From Campylobacteraceae bacterium (GTDB lineage: Bacteria; Campylobacterota; Campylobacteria; Campylobacterales; Campylobacteraceae): 64,000 nucleotides of DNA. How positions within the stretch are numbered: position 1 is the first letter of the stretch; every line of letters begins with the position of its first letter. Location of the stretch: the NCBI GenBank assembly GCA_031266555.1, contig JAISAU010000003.1, positions 233,958 to 297,957 on the forward strand, given 5' to 3'. Below are positions 10,023 to 20,482 of the stretch, in pieces. Under the pieces are notes generated by a model, which saw only the letters and a list, made by a program, of their open reading frames with translations, ran no database searches and was not told the DNA's origin. A program made the position numbers and the translations under genes.

Positions 10023-11000
10023 TCAGTATACTTTGTCAAAAAACAGTTCTTTCCAGCTTTGAGGCTTTGTTTTAATCGCACCCGTATTAAAAAGAAAGTC
10101 GCTAAAAACCGTAATATTCGTCAACGGTTTTGTCTGGTATGAGATTTCCGGTTTATTTAGTATTGCCTCAATAATCTCCAAAGGTTCTTTTAATTTTGAA
10201 GCTTGAAGATAGAGTTTAGCCGCCTCTTTTTTATTGTTCTCTATCCATAAGTCCGCTTCGTTCAAAGCGTCTACAATGGCTTGCGAAAGTTTGGGATTGT
10301 TATTGTAAAACTCCTCCGTAGTGGAGATAACATTTGTCGTATGTCTGCCGCCAAATACATCGTAAGAGTTGAAAACTTGATGTATATTCGGATTTTGTTG
10401 CTCTATGGTTAAAAATGGTTCAGGGGCAAGATGTCCGGTGATTTCAGATTTGCCTGAAGTTAAAGCGATAAGCGCGTCCGGATGTTTAAGCGTAACTGTC
10501 AAATGGTCAAATTTATCATAATTTTCCACACCAAATTCTTTGGCAACTGCTATTTGAAATACTAAAGACTGTATGGAAACTTTAACAGCCGGAAGCGCTA
10601 TTTTATCTTTATCTGTCAAATCGCGCAATGTTTTTACATGTGGATTTGCGCTGTTTAACACTAAAGGAGATTGATCAAGCGCGGCTAAGGCTTTGACTTT
10701 GCCTTTTGTCTTATCCCACAATCTGACAAACGGCGCGTTTCCGCCTGAGATAATATCAACGCTTCCCGATAAAAGCGCGTCGTTTGCCGTAGCTCCACCT
10801 CCAAATGTTATCCACTCCACTTTTATATCGCCAAGTCCGACAATCTTAGCATGCTTAGCGATTAACCCTTTCTCTTCAAGAACAATTAACGGCAAATATG
10901 CCAATCCGTACTGTTTTGATATGCGAAGTTCGCTCTTTTCAGCTAATAGCGTTGTGCCGATAAAAAGCGTTAACGCAACAAACAGAAATACTTTTTTCAT
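10023..11000 (-). CDS. ABC transporter substrate-binding protein, NitT/TauT family
   Basis: A 325-residue periplasmic binding protein that delivers ligand to the permease. A signal peptide of about 20 residues (MKKVFLFVALTLFIG...LLA) precedes the mature protein. The start of the fold (RISKQYGLAYLPLIVLEEKG), the FGGGATANDALLSGSVDI segment and the later TTEEFYNNNP region match the nitrate/sulfonate/bicarbonate/taurine binding family. A good AAGGAGG sequence precedes the ATG. It is the first gene of the operon. The ligand is not predictable; substrates of this family include sulfonates, nitrate, cyanate and thiamine precursors. Confidence 0.88.
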   Translation of the reverse strand: MKKVFLFVALTLFIGTTLLAEKSELRISKQYGLAYLPLIVLEEKGLIAKHAKIVGLGDIKVEWITFGGGATANDALLSGSVDIISGGNAPFVRLWDKTKGKVKALAALDQSPLVLNSANPHVKTLRDLTDKDKIALPAVKVSIQSLVFQIAVAKEFGVENYDKFDHLTVTLKHPDALIALTSGKSEITGHLAPEPFLTIEQQNPNIHQVFNSYDVFGGRHTTNVISTTEEFYNNNPKLSQAIVDALNEADLWIENNKKEAAKLYLQASKLKEPLEIIEAILNKPEISYQTKPLTNITVFSDFLFNTGAIKTKPQSWKELFFDKVY

Positions 11001-11524
11001 AGTAAACCTCCTTTTTTGTAATTTAAACGAAATATATCATTTTTTTAAGTTTATGTCAAGTTTATATATCAATTTAATCAAGATTAAATAGTAGCAAATT
11101 AAATGGGGGTATAATCTTAATATATTTGACAACTCTTTATAAAAATTGCCGACTATGAAGTTGTATTTAATTGTATTTAAAATGTAAAAACAATACGCAA
11201 GCAGTAATCCATCTTCTCATTTTTTTATAATTTTGACATTAAACAATACAACATAACGAAATTATTATTTCTATTAACTCTGCTACGATGTTAACGTAAT
11301 TTATTGCAAGAAAGTGCATTTATTTACCATAAGTATTTTTAAAAATGCAAAGATAAGCAATGTGCTGCTACCGACAAGACGATGAGGTTACTTTGTTTTT
11401 CGATACACATTTTTTGAAAATTATCACATGTATCACTTCTTTTATACTATCTGTTTGTAATATCCATCATTATAATTGCAAAAAGTATCCGGTAAAAAAA
11501 TTGACTCATAAAATTAAAAAGTAT
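11001..11524. other. Intergenic region between ABC operon and glnK
   Basis: About 520 bases containing the presumed promoter of the ABC operon on its left side. A 62-codon plus-strand frame at 11360-11548 has no ribosome site and an unconvincing product. I see no RNA gene or remnant. Confidence 0.5.
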
Positions 11525-11550
11525 TTTTATGGGGCTTGCACCCCATAAAA
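11525..11550. terminator. Terminator hairpin after glnK
   Basis: Perfect 10-base-pair inverted repeat TTTTATGGGG (11525-11534) and CCCCATAAAA (11541-11550) with a six-base loop, directly after the glnK stop codon. The A/T-rich ends allow it to act in either direction. Confidence 0.75.
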
Positions 11551-11551
11551 G

Positions 11552-11902
<351 letters not shown>

Positions 11903-13195
11903 TTATCTTAAGTTAAACGCTCTCTCGCCGTGCTCAGTTTCATCCAATCCTTGAGACTCCACATCGGCATCGACTCTCGCTCCTTTTGTAAGCAAAGACG
12001 ATATTGCGAACACTACGGCAGTACCGATGGCCGTATATATTATAGTTACTATGATACCCTCAATTTGAATCAGCACTTGAGACGGATTTCCGTACAAAAG
12101 TCCGACGCCGTTTGAATTGATGGCGGGATTGGCGAATATTCCAGTAGCAATCGCTCCCCAAATACCAGATACTGCATGTACTCCAAAAACATCGAGCGAA
12201 TCGTCGTATTTCAAAGCTTTTTTGAGAAAATTCACAGCATAAAATGACAAGATTCCAGCTCCTATGCCTATCACAAAAGCTCCTATAGTATCTACAAATC
12301 CGGCTGCTGGGGTAATGCCCACAAGTCCGGCTACTATGCCTGAAGCTATGCCTATAAGCGTAAACTTTTTATATGTGATATATTCAATTATAAGCCACGC
12401 TAAAGCGGCAGCGGACGCCGCTATATTTGTCACCAAAACCGCATTTGCCGCGATCGCGTCAGCCGCGAGTTCGCTTCCGCCGTTAAATCCAAACCAACCA
12501 AACCATAACAAAATAGCGCCAAGTACGGTAAACGATACGGACGAAGGAAATATGGCTTTGCCAAAATCCGCGCGTTTGCCAAGCATAAATACTATTACAA
12601 GTCCAGCGATACCGGCGTTAATATGTACAACCGTACCGCCCGCGAAATCAAGCACTCCGTCTTTTGCCAACCAACCGTTCTCGCTCCAAACCCAATGAGC
12701 TATCGGAGCATAAACGGCGATAATCCACAACGCTGAAAAAATAAGCCACGTGCTGAATTTCAATCTCTCAATCAACGAGCCGCTGATGAGAGCGAGCGTA
12801 ATTCCCGCGAATGTCAGTTGAAAAGTCGCGAAAAGAATTTCAGGAATTGTTCCATGAACTTGGTCTAATCCTATATTTGTCAAAAAGAATCCGTCAAATC
12901 CGACTATGCCTCCGCCTAAATCCGTTCCAAACGCTATGGAAAAGCCGATTATGACCCAAACAAGACCGGCTACTATATAGCCTCCAACACTCATAGCGAT
13001 AGTGTTCAATAAATTCTTAGCGCGAGCCATACCGCCATAAAAAAGCGCCAAACCGGCAGGCGTCATAAGCATAACCAACGCGGTCGCTACTATAATCCAC
13101 GCCGTATCTCCCGCATTTAACACAGCTTCGTCCTCAGCTGATAATATAGCGGGCAGCGATAATAACGCCAAAAGATAAAGTAATCTTTTCCTCAT
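11903..13195 (-). CDS. amtB: Ammonium transporter
   Basis: A 430-residue Amt/MEP/Rh channel for ammonium in the inner membrane. A cleavable signal peptide (MRKRLLYLLALLSLPAILSA) and about eleven membrane helices are predicted. Family segments seen include GLALFYGGMARAKN, the AHWVW...GWLAKDGVLDFAGGTVVHINAG stretch with the first pore His, and FGVHAVSGIWGAIATGIFA with the second pore His. It ends in a short cytosolic tail. It is expressed with glnK, whose T-loop would plug the pore. Nothing is truncated. Confidence 0.95.
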   Translation of the reverse strand: MRKRLLYLLALLSLPAILSAEDEAVLNAGDTAWIIVATALVMLMTPAGLALFYGGMARAKNLLNTIAMSVGGYIVAGLVWVIIGFSIAFGTDLGGGIVGFDGFFLTNIGLDQVHGTIPEILFATFQLTFAGITLALISGSLIERLKFSTWLIFSALWIIAVYAPIAHWVWSENGWLAKDGVLDFAGGTVVHINAGIAGLVIVFMLGKRADFGKAIFPSSVSFTVLGAILLWFGWFGFNGGSELAADAIAANAVLVTNIAASAAALAWLIIEYITYKKFTLIGIASGIVAGLVGITPAAGFVDTIGAFVIGIGAGILSFYAVNFLKKALKYDDSLDVFGVHAVSGIWGAIATGIFANPAINSNGVGLLYGNPSQVLIQIEGIIVTIIYTAIGTAVVFAISSLLTKGARVDADVESQGLDETEHGERAFNLR

Positions 13196-13516
13196 TTTTG
13201 CTCCTTATTCGGATAAATTTTGAAAGATTTTAACATTTGATATCCACACTTTTGTACTATACATTGCCTAATTTTTAATCATATGGTGAAATTATTTTTG
13301 ATATATGTGAAGATGGTCGTATTAAAATTTTCGCAACTGTTGTAACTAAGCACAAATTTGCTTTTAAGTTGAACAGAAAACAATTGTTGTCTTGAGGCTT
13401 AGGAGTAACGGCAGAGATAATAAATCATATTGAACCAAGACAAGGGTTTTGTCATAATAGCTATTTTTGCGGCTGCAAAAGTTATTTTATTTTTGATACA
13501 TGTATATATAATTATC
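13196..13516. other. Intergenic region upstream of amtB
   Basis: About 320 bases. The amtB promoter should lie here on the minus strand; nitrogen control sites could not be identified by eye. One TACATGTA lies near 13497. No gene or RNA recognised. Confidence 0.45.
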
Positions 13517-14098
13517 TCATAAAGAAAACGTATCGCTCGTCTTGTCCGTATTCCAAACGTATTCTATATGTTTTGCTATTTGCGTCGCTTTATGAATATC
13601 AAATATATCGGCGATAAAACCCAAAGCCATATCAATTCCAGCGCTCACTCCGGATGAAGTGTAAAATTTGCCGCTCATTGTCCATCTGGCGTTTTTCACC
13701 CAATTCACATGCGAACTTTGCGACGCTACCCATTCAAAAGCTTTTTTGTTTGTGGTAGCTTCTTTGCCATCTATCAATCCCGTTTTCGCAAGCAGCGCGC
13801 AACCTGTGCAAACAGATAAGCAGTAACGCGATTTATTACAAATTTCAAATAATTTTCTTATGAAATTTTCATCATTAACCAAAACTCTTGTGCCTTTGCC
13901 TCCGGGTATCAAAACAATATCAACATCAATGTTCTCTATAGGCGTTGTATAGATTTTCACCCCGTTCGCATCCCTTATAATACCGCCGCCAAAAGAGACA
14001 TAATGCAAATCAAACTCATCTACCTTGCCAAATACTTCAACGGGTCCGAACGCGTCAAGCGTTTCAAAGTCGTCAAATAATAATATACATGTATTCAT
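13517..14098 (-). CDS. DJ-1/PfpI family protein
   Basis: A 193-residue cytosolic protein of the DJ-1/PfpI (class I glutamine amidotransferase-like) fold. The nucleophile elbow is SVCTGC with Cys97, and the conserved acidic residue of the N-terminal region lies in FGPVEVFG (Glu21). The YTSSGVSAGIDMALGFIAD segment near the C-terminus is typical of the isocyanide-hydratase and transcriptional-regulator-like subgroup, but no DNA-binding domain is attached. Function could be a glyoxalase-, hydratase- or chaperone-type activity; the sequence does not decide. It is transcribed alone. Confidence 0.85.
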   Translation of the reverse strand: MNTCILLFDDFETLDAFGPVEVFGKVDEFDLHYVSFGGGIIRDANGVKIYTTPIENIDVDIVLIPGGKGTRVLVNDENFIRKLFEICNKSRYCLSVCTGCALLAKTGLIDGKEATTNKKAFEWVASQSSHVNWVKNARWTMSGKFYTSSGVSAGIDMALGFIADIFDIHKATQIAKHIEYVWNTDKTSDTFSL

Positions 14099-14237
14099 TT
14101 TCTCTCCTAAAAAATATATTGTATCACTAATTATTGTGATATAAAAATATTTTTTAAGTTTTTATTTGCCAATATCTTATTAAAATATACGAATATCGGT
14201 TGCAAAATCGGTAAAATTTCCAAAGGAGGACAGAACA

Positions 14238-14315
14238 ATGGCATGCTGCGGAAAAAAAGATACTAAAGCAACAAAATCTGCCGACAAAGCGGATAGCAAA
14301 AAGAAATCAAAATAG
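14238..14315 (+). CDS. Small Cys-Cys, lysine-rich protein (25 aa)
   Basis: A 25-codon gene with a strong AAAGGAGG ribosome site seven bases before the ATG and its own perfect terminator 17 bases after the stop. The product begins MACCGKKD and is otherwise Lys, Asp, Ala and Ser rich. The tandem cysteines near the N-terminus could bind metal or be modified; the basic tail suggests binding to an acidic partner. I do not know its function. The tight gene-terminator structure argues that it is a real, separately transcribed unit. Confidence 0.7.
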   Translation: MACCGKKDTKATKSADKADSKKKSK

Positions 14316-14332
14316 TTTGATTTTCTAAATAG

Positions 14333-14365
14333 TAGTTGCGCCAAATTTTCGGCGCAACTATTTTT
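14333..14365 (+). terminator. Intrinsic terminator after the small CCGKK gene
   Basis: Ten-base-pair stem TAGTTGCGCC (14333-14342) with GGCGCAACTA (14351-14360), an 8-base loop and a following TTTTTAT tract: a textbook rho-independent terminator. Confidence 0.92.
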
Positions 14366-14667
14366 ATCTACTGCAAAATTTCTTCTGGGTTCAAATTGCG
14401 AAAATTTAAATTACTCTTTTAAAATATATCTTTACATGTACGAACTTAACTGTAAAATCATAAGAATGCATATCGCGATATGATTATTACATGTAGCAAA
14501 CGGCGCGAAAATAAATTTTAATAATATCGATATTTTATTATTTGACTAGCTATTATCGCTACATGTAAAGCGCGATAGAAAATATAATGAAAGCAAAATA
14601 ATAAATCTAAGAAATCAACGTCAAAATATATTTGTTAATACATGTAGTGATTAGAAAAGAATTTTAA
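14366..14667. repeat. Intergenic stretch rich in TACATGTA palindromes
   Basis: About 300 non-coding bases with TACATGTA motifs near 14433, 14489, 14560 and 14639, one of the densest groups in the window. No gene is visible. Confidence 0.6.
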
Positions 14668-14880
14668 AATATTGCGAAATGGGCAGTAGAATTTTTTACC
14701 AAACAAACATATATTCACCATAAAAGCTTAATAGTAGGTGCGAATCAGGTAGCTTATATGCTTGGTATACAAGTTGAAAAATGCTATTTTAGAAATACCA
14801 AATTTATTAAATCTAAAATTGAAGAGATAGGTACAAATTTTAGCGTTTTGGACACAAAAGCGGACACGATATACGCTTAA
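14668..14880 (+). pseudogene. Possible gene remnant (C-terminal fragment)
   Basis: A stop-free plus-strand frame of 70 codons ends at TAA 14878-14880. It has no start codon until an internal ATG at 14758 and no ribosome site. The translation (for example KSLIVGANQVAYMLGIQ, then KSKIEEIGTNFSVLD) looks more protein-like than random AT-rich sequence. It may be the tail of a deleted gene. I do not recognise the family. Confidence 0.3.
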
Positions 14881-14892
14881 AGTTCGAATTTA

Positions 14893-14977
14893 TGGTGCGG
14901 TCGACGAGACTCGAACTCGTACACCCGAAGGCACTACCCCCTCAAGATAGCGTGTCTACCAATTCCACCACAACCGC
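14893..14977 (-). tRNA. tRNA-Leu (anticodon GAG)
   Basis: On the minus strand a complete cloverleaf can be drawn: acceptor GCGGTTG with CGACCGC (one G-U pair), a D-arm with AATTGGTAGA, anticodon stem CTATC/GGTAG with loop TTGAGGG (anticodon GAG, Leu), a long variable arm typical of class II tRNAs, the T-loop GTTCGAGTC and an encoded CCA at 14893-14895. Confidence 0.95.
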
Positions 14978-15018
14978 AAAAAAAAGAAAATCGGGCTTGA
15001 AACCAAGCCCTTTAAAAA

Positions 15019-15354
15019 TTAACCAACTACTATAAACGGATTTAAGAAAAGTAAGACAAGCGCGATAACAAGAGTATAAATAACTTGCGCTTCGATCATC
15101 GCAAGAGCGATAAACATTGTTCCCATCAACTTTCCGCCAAGTCCCGGATTTCTAGCGGTTCCGGCAATTGTAGCCGCCGCTGTGTTTCCCATACCTACAG
15201 CACCACCAAGCGCCGCAATTCCCAAACCAACGCACGCCGCAAGAGCAGAGAAGGATTTCAACATTTCGTTGACGACCGGAATCTCTTTAGCAACCGCTTC
15301 TTGTCCAAAAGCCGCCGCCATACAAACAACCATCAAAAAAAGAATTTTTTTCAT
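15019..15354 (-). CDS. atpE: F-type ATP synthase subunit c
   Basis: Subunit c forms the membrane rotor ring of F1Fo ATP synthase. I start at the ATG giving MKKILFLMVV, which has AAGGAG about 7 bases upstream; upstream in-frame codons lack a site. The 111 residues include an N-terminal signal-like helix (about 1-22), which is common in Campylobacterota subunit c, then two membrane helices joined by the polar loop ARNPGLGGKL. The ion-binding acid is the Glu in FIALAMIEAQVIY. The gene stands alone, away from other atp genes, as is usual in this phylum. Confidence 0.93.
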   Translation of the reverse strand: MKKILFLMVVCMAAAFGQEAVAKEIPVVNEMLKSFSALAACVGLGIAALGGAVGMGNTAAATIAGTARNPGLGGKLMGTMFIALAMIEAQVIYTLVIALVLLFLNPFIVVG

Positions 15355-15542
15355 AAAATACTCCTTAAATATTCTGCAAAATTCGTTCGGATTGCGTATC
15401 CCTACTTGTAACTTCGCAAGCCGCGATTGTAACATCTGAGAGGTTAAAATCGGCTTTAGCAAAATTGCTTTTATAAAGCGAAAAAACGATCAAATTCTGA
15501 GATTAAATCATCTTACTCAAAATTTACACCGCGTTTATCCTG

Positions 15543-17714
15543 CTACTCTTTACTCTCCAAAGCTAACTCTATTTTAGGGCCTTTTTGCAACAGCACTTTA
15601 ACCTTGACCCTATCGCCTACATTGATTATATCTGTTACTTTATCTACTCTACCTTCAGCTAATTTTGATATGTGCAAAAGTCCGTCAATATCTCCCGGAA
15701 GTCCTATAAACGCACCAAAATCCGTCACTCTTTTAACAGTACCGTCAATTATGGCGCCTTTTTCAAACTCTACCGTTTTTTTATGGTCTCTATCATGTCC
15801 GCCACCGCGTCTATCAAAACCTCGTCCATTACCGGCATTTTTAACGATGCCCAATATATGCTCTTTTGCCATATTTACTTTAGTGCTATTTATGCCGGAA
15901 AGCTTCACTTCGCCATTGTCGCGATTTAAATCTATCGAAACGGAGTATTTTTCTATAATCTCTTTAATCGTTTTTCCTCCTTGACCGATAATATCCACCA
16001 TTTTACCGGTATCTACGCTGAATAGTTCAAATTTTGGCAAAATCTCTTCGTTGATTAATATCTTATCGTTCGCTTCTTCCATTAGATTTAGTATGTGTTC
16101 CCTGCCCTCTTTCGCTTGATATAAAGCCTCTTTTAATATTTCAGGCGCAATGCCTCCCAATTTTATATCCATTTGCAGAGCGGTTATGCCGTCTCTTGTT
16201 CCCGCCACTTTAAAATCCATATCGCCATCGTGATCTTCAAGTCCCATTATGTCGGTTAATATCGCGTAATCTCCGTCTTCAAAAACAAGACCCATAGCAA
16301 CTCCGGCGACTAATTTCTTACTCTCTACTCCAGCGGCTCTTAAAGCAAGAGAACCGCCGCATACCGTAGCCATAGACGATGAGCCGTTTGATTCTAATAT
16401 CTCCGAGACCAACCTTATCGTATACGGACTATTTTTGTTGATTGTCGGTTCAAGCGCCCTTTTCGCAAGATTGCCATGACCTAACTCTCTTCGTCCCGGC
16501 GATCTTAGCGGACTTGCCTCGCCTACTGAAAATCCCGGAAAATTATAATTGACCATAAATTTATCCGTATTCGGCAATTTTTCGGTCAAAAGATCATATG
16601 TTTGCGCGTCTTGGTCGCTGCCCAATGTCGCTATCGCTAAAGCTTGCGTTTGACCTCTGCTAAAAAGACAAGAACCGTGAGCGTTTGGGAGTATATTCGT
16701 AACTATGGATATCGTTCTTACATCTTTCAATCCTCTTCCATCAGCTCTTGTTCTGCCTTTTACTATCATCTCTCTTACCACATTGTGCTTAAAAGTTTCA
16801 AGAGCGTTTTTGACTGCGCTTTTATCCCACTCTTTAGCCGATACGACGTCGTCTTGAATAATGGTTTCAAGCACTTTTTTAAGTTCAAGCGCGCGTTCTG
16901 ATTTTGCCATTTGAGCAAGAGCGTTATAAACATTGGGCTTATAATTTTCTTTTACATATTGGTATGTTTCTTCATTTAAAATAGAGGATTTGTATTCGAG
17001 TTTAGCATCTTCTTTTTTTATAGGAGCGAATATTTGTTCATGTAGGTTTGAAGCGTCGGAAATTTTTTCCGAAGCAAAATTTATAGCCTCTACCATCCCC
17101 TCTTCGCTCATCTCATTTACAAAATGCTCGTTTTCTTTTAAAGACGATATTGCTCTCATCTCTATCATCAGTAGTTCGTCTTTTGTGCCGGCGACATACA
17201 AATCAAGAGAGCTGTTTTTAAGCTCAAAATTTGTAGGATTTACTACTAAGTTGCCGTCTATCTTTCCTATTCTTACGCCGCTTACGCATTTATTCACAGG
17301 AATATCGGAAAGATATAATGCAGCCGACGCAGCATTTAAAGATACGACTTGCAAATCAACTTCGGGATCGCAGCTTAACACGAAAACAACTATTTGCGTA
17401 GGATACGCGTAACCTTTTGGAAAAAGTGGTCTTAGACTTCTATCTATAATTCTTGAAGTAAGCGTTTCAAAATCGCCGGGTTTTGTCTCTCTTTTTATAT
17501 AGCCTCCGGGAATTTTACCAGAAGCGTAACTTTTTTCCACATAATTAACCGTTAAAGGTAAAAAATCTTCATCGACCGGCGTATCGTCTCTTGCTATCGT
17601 AGCTAAAACAACCGTATTTTTTACTCTTAAAAGAGCTGCTCCGGCGGCATGCTTTGCGACGCTGCCAATATCATAAATCTCCTCTTGATTGTTAATCTCA
17701 ATCTTATACTCCAT
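15543..17714 (-). CDS. pnp: Polyribonucleotide nucleotidyltransferase (PNPase)
   Basis: PNPase is a trimeric 3'-5' phosphorolytic exonuclease that degrades mRNA. The 723-residue protein has two RNase PH domains (roughly 1-220 and 310-540) separated by an alpha-helical domain. The second contains [10 protein letters not shown] and the active-site [21 protein letters not shown] and [19 protein letters not shown] segments. A KH domain with [12 protein letters not shown] follows (about 575-630). Then come a Gly/Arg/Asp/His linker and a C-terminal S1 domain ([13 protein letters not shown]...GLLHISKLA). The start codon abuts the stop of the upstream phosphoribosyltransferase gene, so the two are co-translated. 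Confidence 0.97.
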   Translation of the reverse strand: MEYKIEINNQEEIYDIGSVAKHAAGAALLRVKNTVVLATIARDDTPVDEDFLPLTVNYVEKSYASGKIPGGYIKRETKPGDFETLTSRIIDRSLRPLFPKGYAYPTQIVVFVLSCDPEVDLQVVSLNAASAALYLSDIPVNKCVSGVRIGKIDGNLVVNPTNFELKNSSLDLYVAGTKDELLMIEMRAISSLKENEHFVNEMSEEGMVEAINFASEKISDASNLHEQIFAPIKKEDAKLEYKSSILNEETYQYVKENYKPNVYNALAQMAKSERALELKKVLETIIQDDVVSAKEWDKSAVKNALETFKHNVVREMIVKGRTRADGRGLKDVRTISIVTNILPNAHGSCLFSRGQTQALAIATLGSDQDAQTYDLLTEKLPNTDKFMVNYNFPGFSVGEASPLRSPGRRELGHGNLAKRALEPTINKNSPYTIRLVSEILESNGSSSMATVCGGSLALRAAGVESKKLVAGVAMGLVFEDGDYAILTDIMGLEDHDGDMDFKVAGTRDGITALQMDIKLGGIAPEILKEALYQAKEGREHILNLMEEANDKILINEEILPKFELFSVDTGKMVDIIGQGGKTIKEIIEKYSVSIDLNRDNGEVKLSGINSTKVNMAKEHILGIVKNAGNGRGFDRRGGGHDRDHKKTVEFEKGAIIDGTVKRVTDFGAFIGLPGDIDGLLHISKLAEGRVDKVTDIINVGDRVKVKVLLQKGPKIELALESKE

Positions 17715-18401
17715 CTATTCATCTCCTTGTGATTTTTGAAACGATATGTAATGCTTATTGGATTCTAAAATTTTTAAAATCTCATCTTGACTAAACTCAT
17801 TCTCTTTTTTATAGTAAAAATCCGTATTAACAAAGTTCGCGACTCTGCTGAAGTAAAAAAGCCCGTCCGTTTCGCTGTCCAACATTGAAGCTGTATTTTG
17901 CGCGATAATCGGCGTAGCAAACGAGGCTGACTTTACATGTTCGGCAATAACGGTTTTTAAAGATACCAACGCTCTCATACCGCTCTCGCAACCATCGTCT
18001 ATAAGTAAAACGTTTTTGCCCGTAAGCAAAGGTAACGACGCTCCTTTTCTATATTTATAGATATTTTTTAATATATTTTCCTCATACTTTCTTTTAGCTT
18101 CTCCATAAATAAAATCAAGGTTTATCTCAAATGATTTTACAAGAGCTTCTTGCATCACTATCTCTTCGTTTTCGCTTACTATCGCTATTATACATGTAGG
18201 GTTATTCGGCGCGAAAATAAGTTCGTTAAATAAAATATCATAATCCAAAGCGCTTTTTCTCGAGATATAGTCTGTTATAAAAACGGCGTCTAAAGAGAGT
18301 GCCAATAGTACCCAATTTTCATCTTGCATCTGTTTTATAGGTAAAATCTCAAACATTTTTTCAGCAGCTTCCAGATGAGATTCAAATCTATATGCGGACA
18401 T
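17715..18401 (-). CDS. Phosphoribosyltransferase-family protein
   Basis: A 228-residue protein of the type I PRTase fold. The PRPP-binding signature is VLLIDDGCESGMRALVSLK (131-149), with the paired acids DD. It also has a flexible loop region (RKYEENILKNIYKYRKG). The specific purine or pyrimidine substrate is not evident; it belongs to the poorly characterised PRTase group rather than to Hpt, Apt or PyrE. It sits directly upstream of pnp with no gap and 17 bases downstream of lptD. A role in nucleobase salvage linked to RNA turnover is an inference from position only. Confidence 0.8.
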   Translation of the reverse strand: MSAYRFESHLEAAEKMFEILPIKQMQDENWVLLALSLDAVFITDYISRKSALDYDILFNELIFAPNNPTCIIAIVSENEEIVMQEALVKSFEINLDFIYGEAKRKYEENILKNIYKYRKGASLPLLTGKNVLLIDDGCESGMRALVSLKTVIAEHVKSASFATPIIAQNTASMLDSETDGLFYFSRVANFVNTDFYYKKENEFSQDEILKILESNKHYISFQKSQGDE

Positions 18402-18418
18402 ATCTTAATAAAGCTCCT

Positions 18419-20482
18419 TTACAGCTCTTTTGAGTTTGCGGTGGAATATTCATATTTGACGCCGCCCAAAGGATAAAGGTTGAAAAGCAAATATACTCCT
18501 TTTTTATCAACTGCGCTCGCTCTGCCGGAACTTGTCAACTTAGGCGTAATATCCTCTTTATACATAATTCTATAATCCCAGCACCTTTTGCTGTGTAAAA
18601 AACCTATATTCCATGATTTTGTGAAACTATCGTCTATATCATACTGAAATTCTGCAAAAATAGAGCTGTGATTGAATATTTTACTCTCAATGTTTAATGC
18701 AAAATAATTATTTCCCTCATTTTTATTATAAGTATGAGAAAAATACAACTTATACTTGTCGTCTGAATACGAAGCGTAGGTAAGCGATTTGATTACTTTA
18801 CCGCTTTGATGTGAGTATTGCAATTCGTTTGATAAAGAGACGCCTAAAGGCAAATCTATATCTACTCTATTTTCAAGCGGCGCGTAAACATACTCATCAT
18901 TTTCAAAAAAGTACGGTTGTCTCAATGAGTGAGCGAGTCGCTTTTGTCCGTCGCTATCGTAAAAGTATTGTTTAAATTTCAAAGCTATTTGCTTCTCTTC
19001 GGTATTTATCGGAACAAACTCGTCTCTATCAAGATATCCTTTTTGCCTATCAAAACTTGGTATTATGTACTCCACGCCCGCGTATATTTTATGAAAAAAC
19101 GAGTAATACGCCTTTGATAAATCAGTATAGGTAGACAAAATGTGATAATTTCTTAAATACTGTCCGTAATCTTCAAAAGCGCCGCTAAATCCATCATAAT
19201 TAACTCTCATCATGTAGATATTTTCGGACAAGCTGCCTCTTAGATTGTCGTCAAACATAGACCAGTAAAAAGTTACAGGCAATTGCAGTTCAAACTGCTG
19301 CGCTTTAGTACCGGTTTTTCTATAATAGTTATGGTATTGCAAATCGGCGGAATATCGGAGATTATTTACCAAAATAGAATCTGAAAACTTGTGATACTGA
19401 ATTAATGGTAATTCTTGTAAGGTTTCGTCGTTATCGTTTAAATTCGTATCTATAAAATACTTAGCGTATAAGCCGATATAGTTATTCTCATCTTTCAAAA
19501 AATAGTTTAATCTTGAAGTTACAAGTCTATCGACAGTTTCCGGAGTCGCGGTTTTAAGATTGATATAATCCACATCATTCAAATGCTTAAAATTCAGTCT
19601 CAAACCATCCTCAGCACCTTCGCCAAAGTTTTTAAAAAATACCGAGCTTCTATCGTAAAACAGATCAAATCCGTAATGTCTTTTATTTTTCAAATCCTCT
19701 TGATTGACATAACTATCTTTCTCATTAAAAAATCCCGCCGTGACGTAACCGTTTGAATAAGCAGAATCTGTGAAGCGAAAAGTTGAATAAAGTCCGCTTC
19801 CTCTCTCAGCCCTAATCTGCGGGTCAAACTCCAAATCCCAAGAATCATACGGAGCTATATAAAAAGGCTGCATGTAAAAAATGCTCTCGTCTTTCGCATA
19901 TCCTATTTCAGGACGCAAAAGTCCCGTTCGTCTTGTTTTGTCGGTTGGAAACGCGAAATAAGGCATATAAAAGACCGGTACGTTTTTTATGTAAAAAAGC
20001 GCGTTATATACATGTAAGAAGCTGCTGTTTCTATTTAACTCTCCTGTTGAAAAACCTATTTTCCAATCCGGATTTTCTATATCGCAACTTGAAGTTATCG
20101 CGCCTTTTGCTATATAATAATTAGGTTCTACTGTGGCGTTACCGCACCTTAGCCAAAGTTTACTCATTTGATTGAAGAAAAAAAAGTGCGAAGAATCGCC
20201 TAAGTCCATCTCTAAATTTATAAAAAGATATTCGCTTCTTGCTATATTTTCGGAGCCTTGAATGACATTTACATTGCCAAAAAGTTCCAAATTTTTAGTA
20301 TGGCTGTCATATATAGCTCTATCAGCCGTTATCAAGTAGCGTTCCGAATATACGACAACATCTTCGTTCGCATATATAATGCCCTCTTTATCATTAAAAT
20401 CTTTTGACAATATCTGCATATTTTGCATACTCGCAAAAAGAGATACGCTAAAAAAAGACAAAAAAATGATAACTTTATGCAT
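18419..20482 (-). CDS. lptD: LPS assembly outer-membrane protein LptD
   Basis: LptD, with LptE, inserts lipopolysaccharide into the outer leaflet. The 687-residue product has a signal peptide (about 1-17), an N-terminal OstA/LptA-like beta-jellyroll (about 20-150, including TADRAIYDSHTKNLELFGNV) and a large C-terminal beta-barrel (DUF3769/LptD C-terminal type) with alternating aromatic strands and the motif PVFYMPYFAFPTDKTRRTGLL. Length is usual for Campylobacterota. Its start overlaps the end of the RDD-family gene by 8 bases, indicating an operon purD-RDD-lptD-PRTase-pnp. Confidence 0.93.
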   Translation of the reverse strand: MHKVIIFLSFFSVSLFASMQNMQILSKDFNDKEGIIYANEDVVVYSERYLITADRAIYDSHTKNLELFGNVNVIQGSENIARSEYLFINLEMDLGDSSHFFFFNQMSKLWLRCGNATVEPNYYIAKGAITSSCDIENPDWKIGFSTGELNRNSSFLHVYNALFYIKNVPVFYMPYFAFPTDKTRRTGLLRPEIGYAKDESIFYMQPFYIAPYDSWDLEFDPQIRAERGSGLYSTFRFTDSAYSNGYVTAGFFNEKDSYVNQEDLKNKRHYGFDLFYDRSSVFFKNFGEGAEDGLRLNFKHLNDVDYINLKTATPETVDRLVTSRLNYFLKDENNYIGLYAKYFIDTNLNDNDETLQELPLIQYHKFSDSILVNNLRYSADLQYHNYYRKTGTKAQQFELQLPVTFYWSMFDDNLRGSLSENIYMMRVNYDGFSGAFEDYGQYLRNYHILSTYTDLSKAYYSFFHKIYAGVEYIIPSFDRQKGYLDRDEFVPINTEEKQIALKFKQYFYDSDGQKRLAHSLRQPYFFENDEYVYAPLENRVDIDLPLGVSLSNELQYSHQSGKVIKSLTYASYSDDKYKLYFSHTYNKNEGNNYFALNIESKIFNHSSIFAEFQYDIDDSFTKSWNIGFLHSKRCWDYRIMYKEDITPKLTSSGRASAVDKKGVYLLFNLYPLGGVKYEYSTANSKEL

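Noticed and set aside
11360..11548. 62-codon plus-strand frame before the glnK terminator
   Set aside because: No ribosome site, and its end runs into the perfect terminator hairpin; not protein-like.
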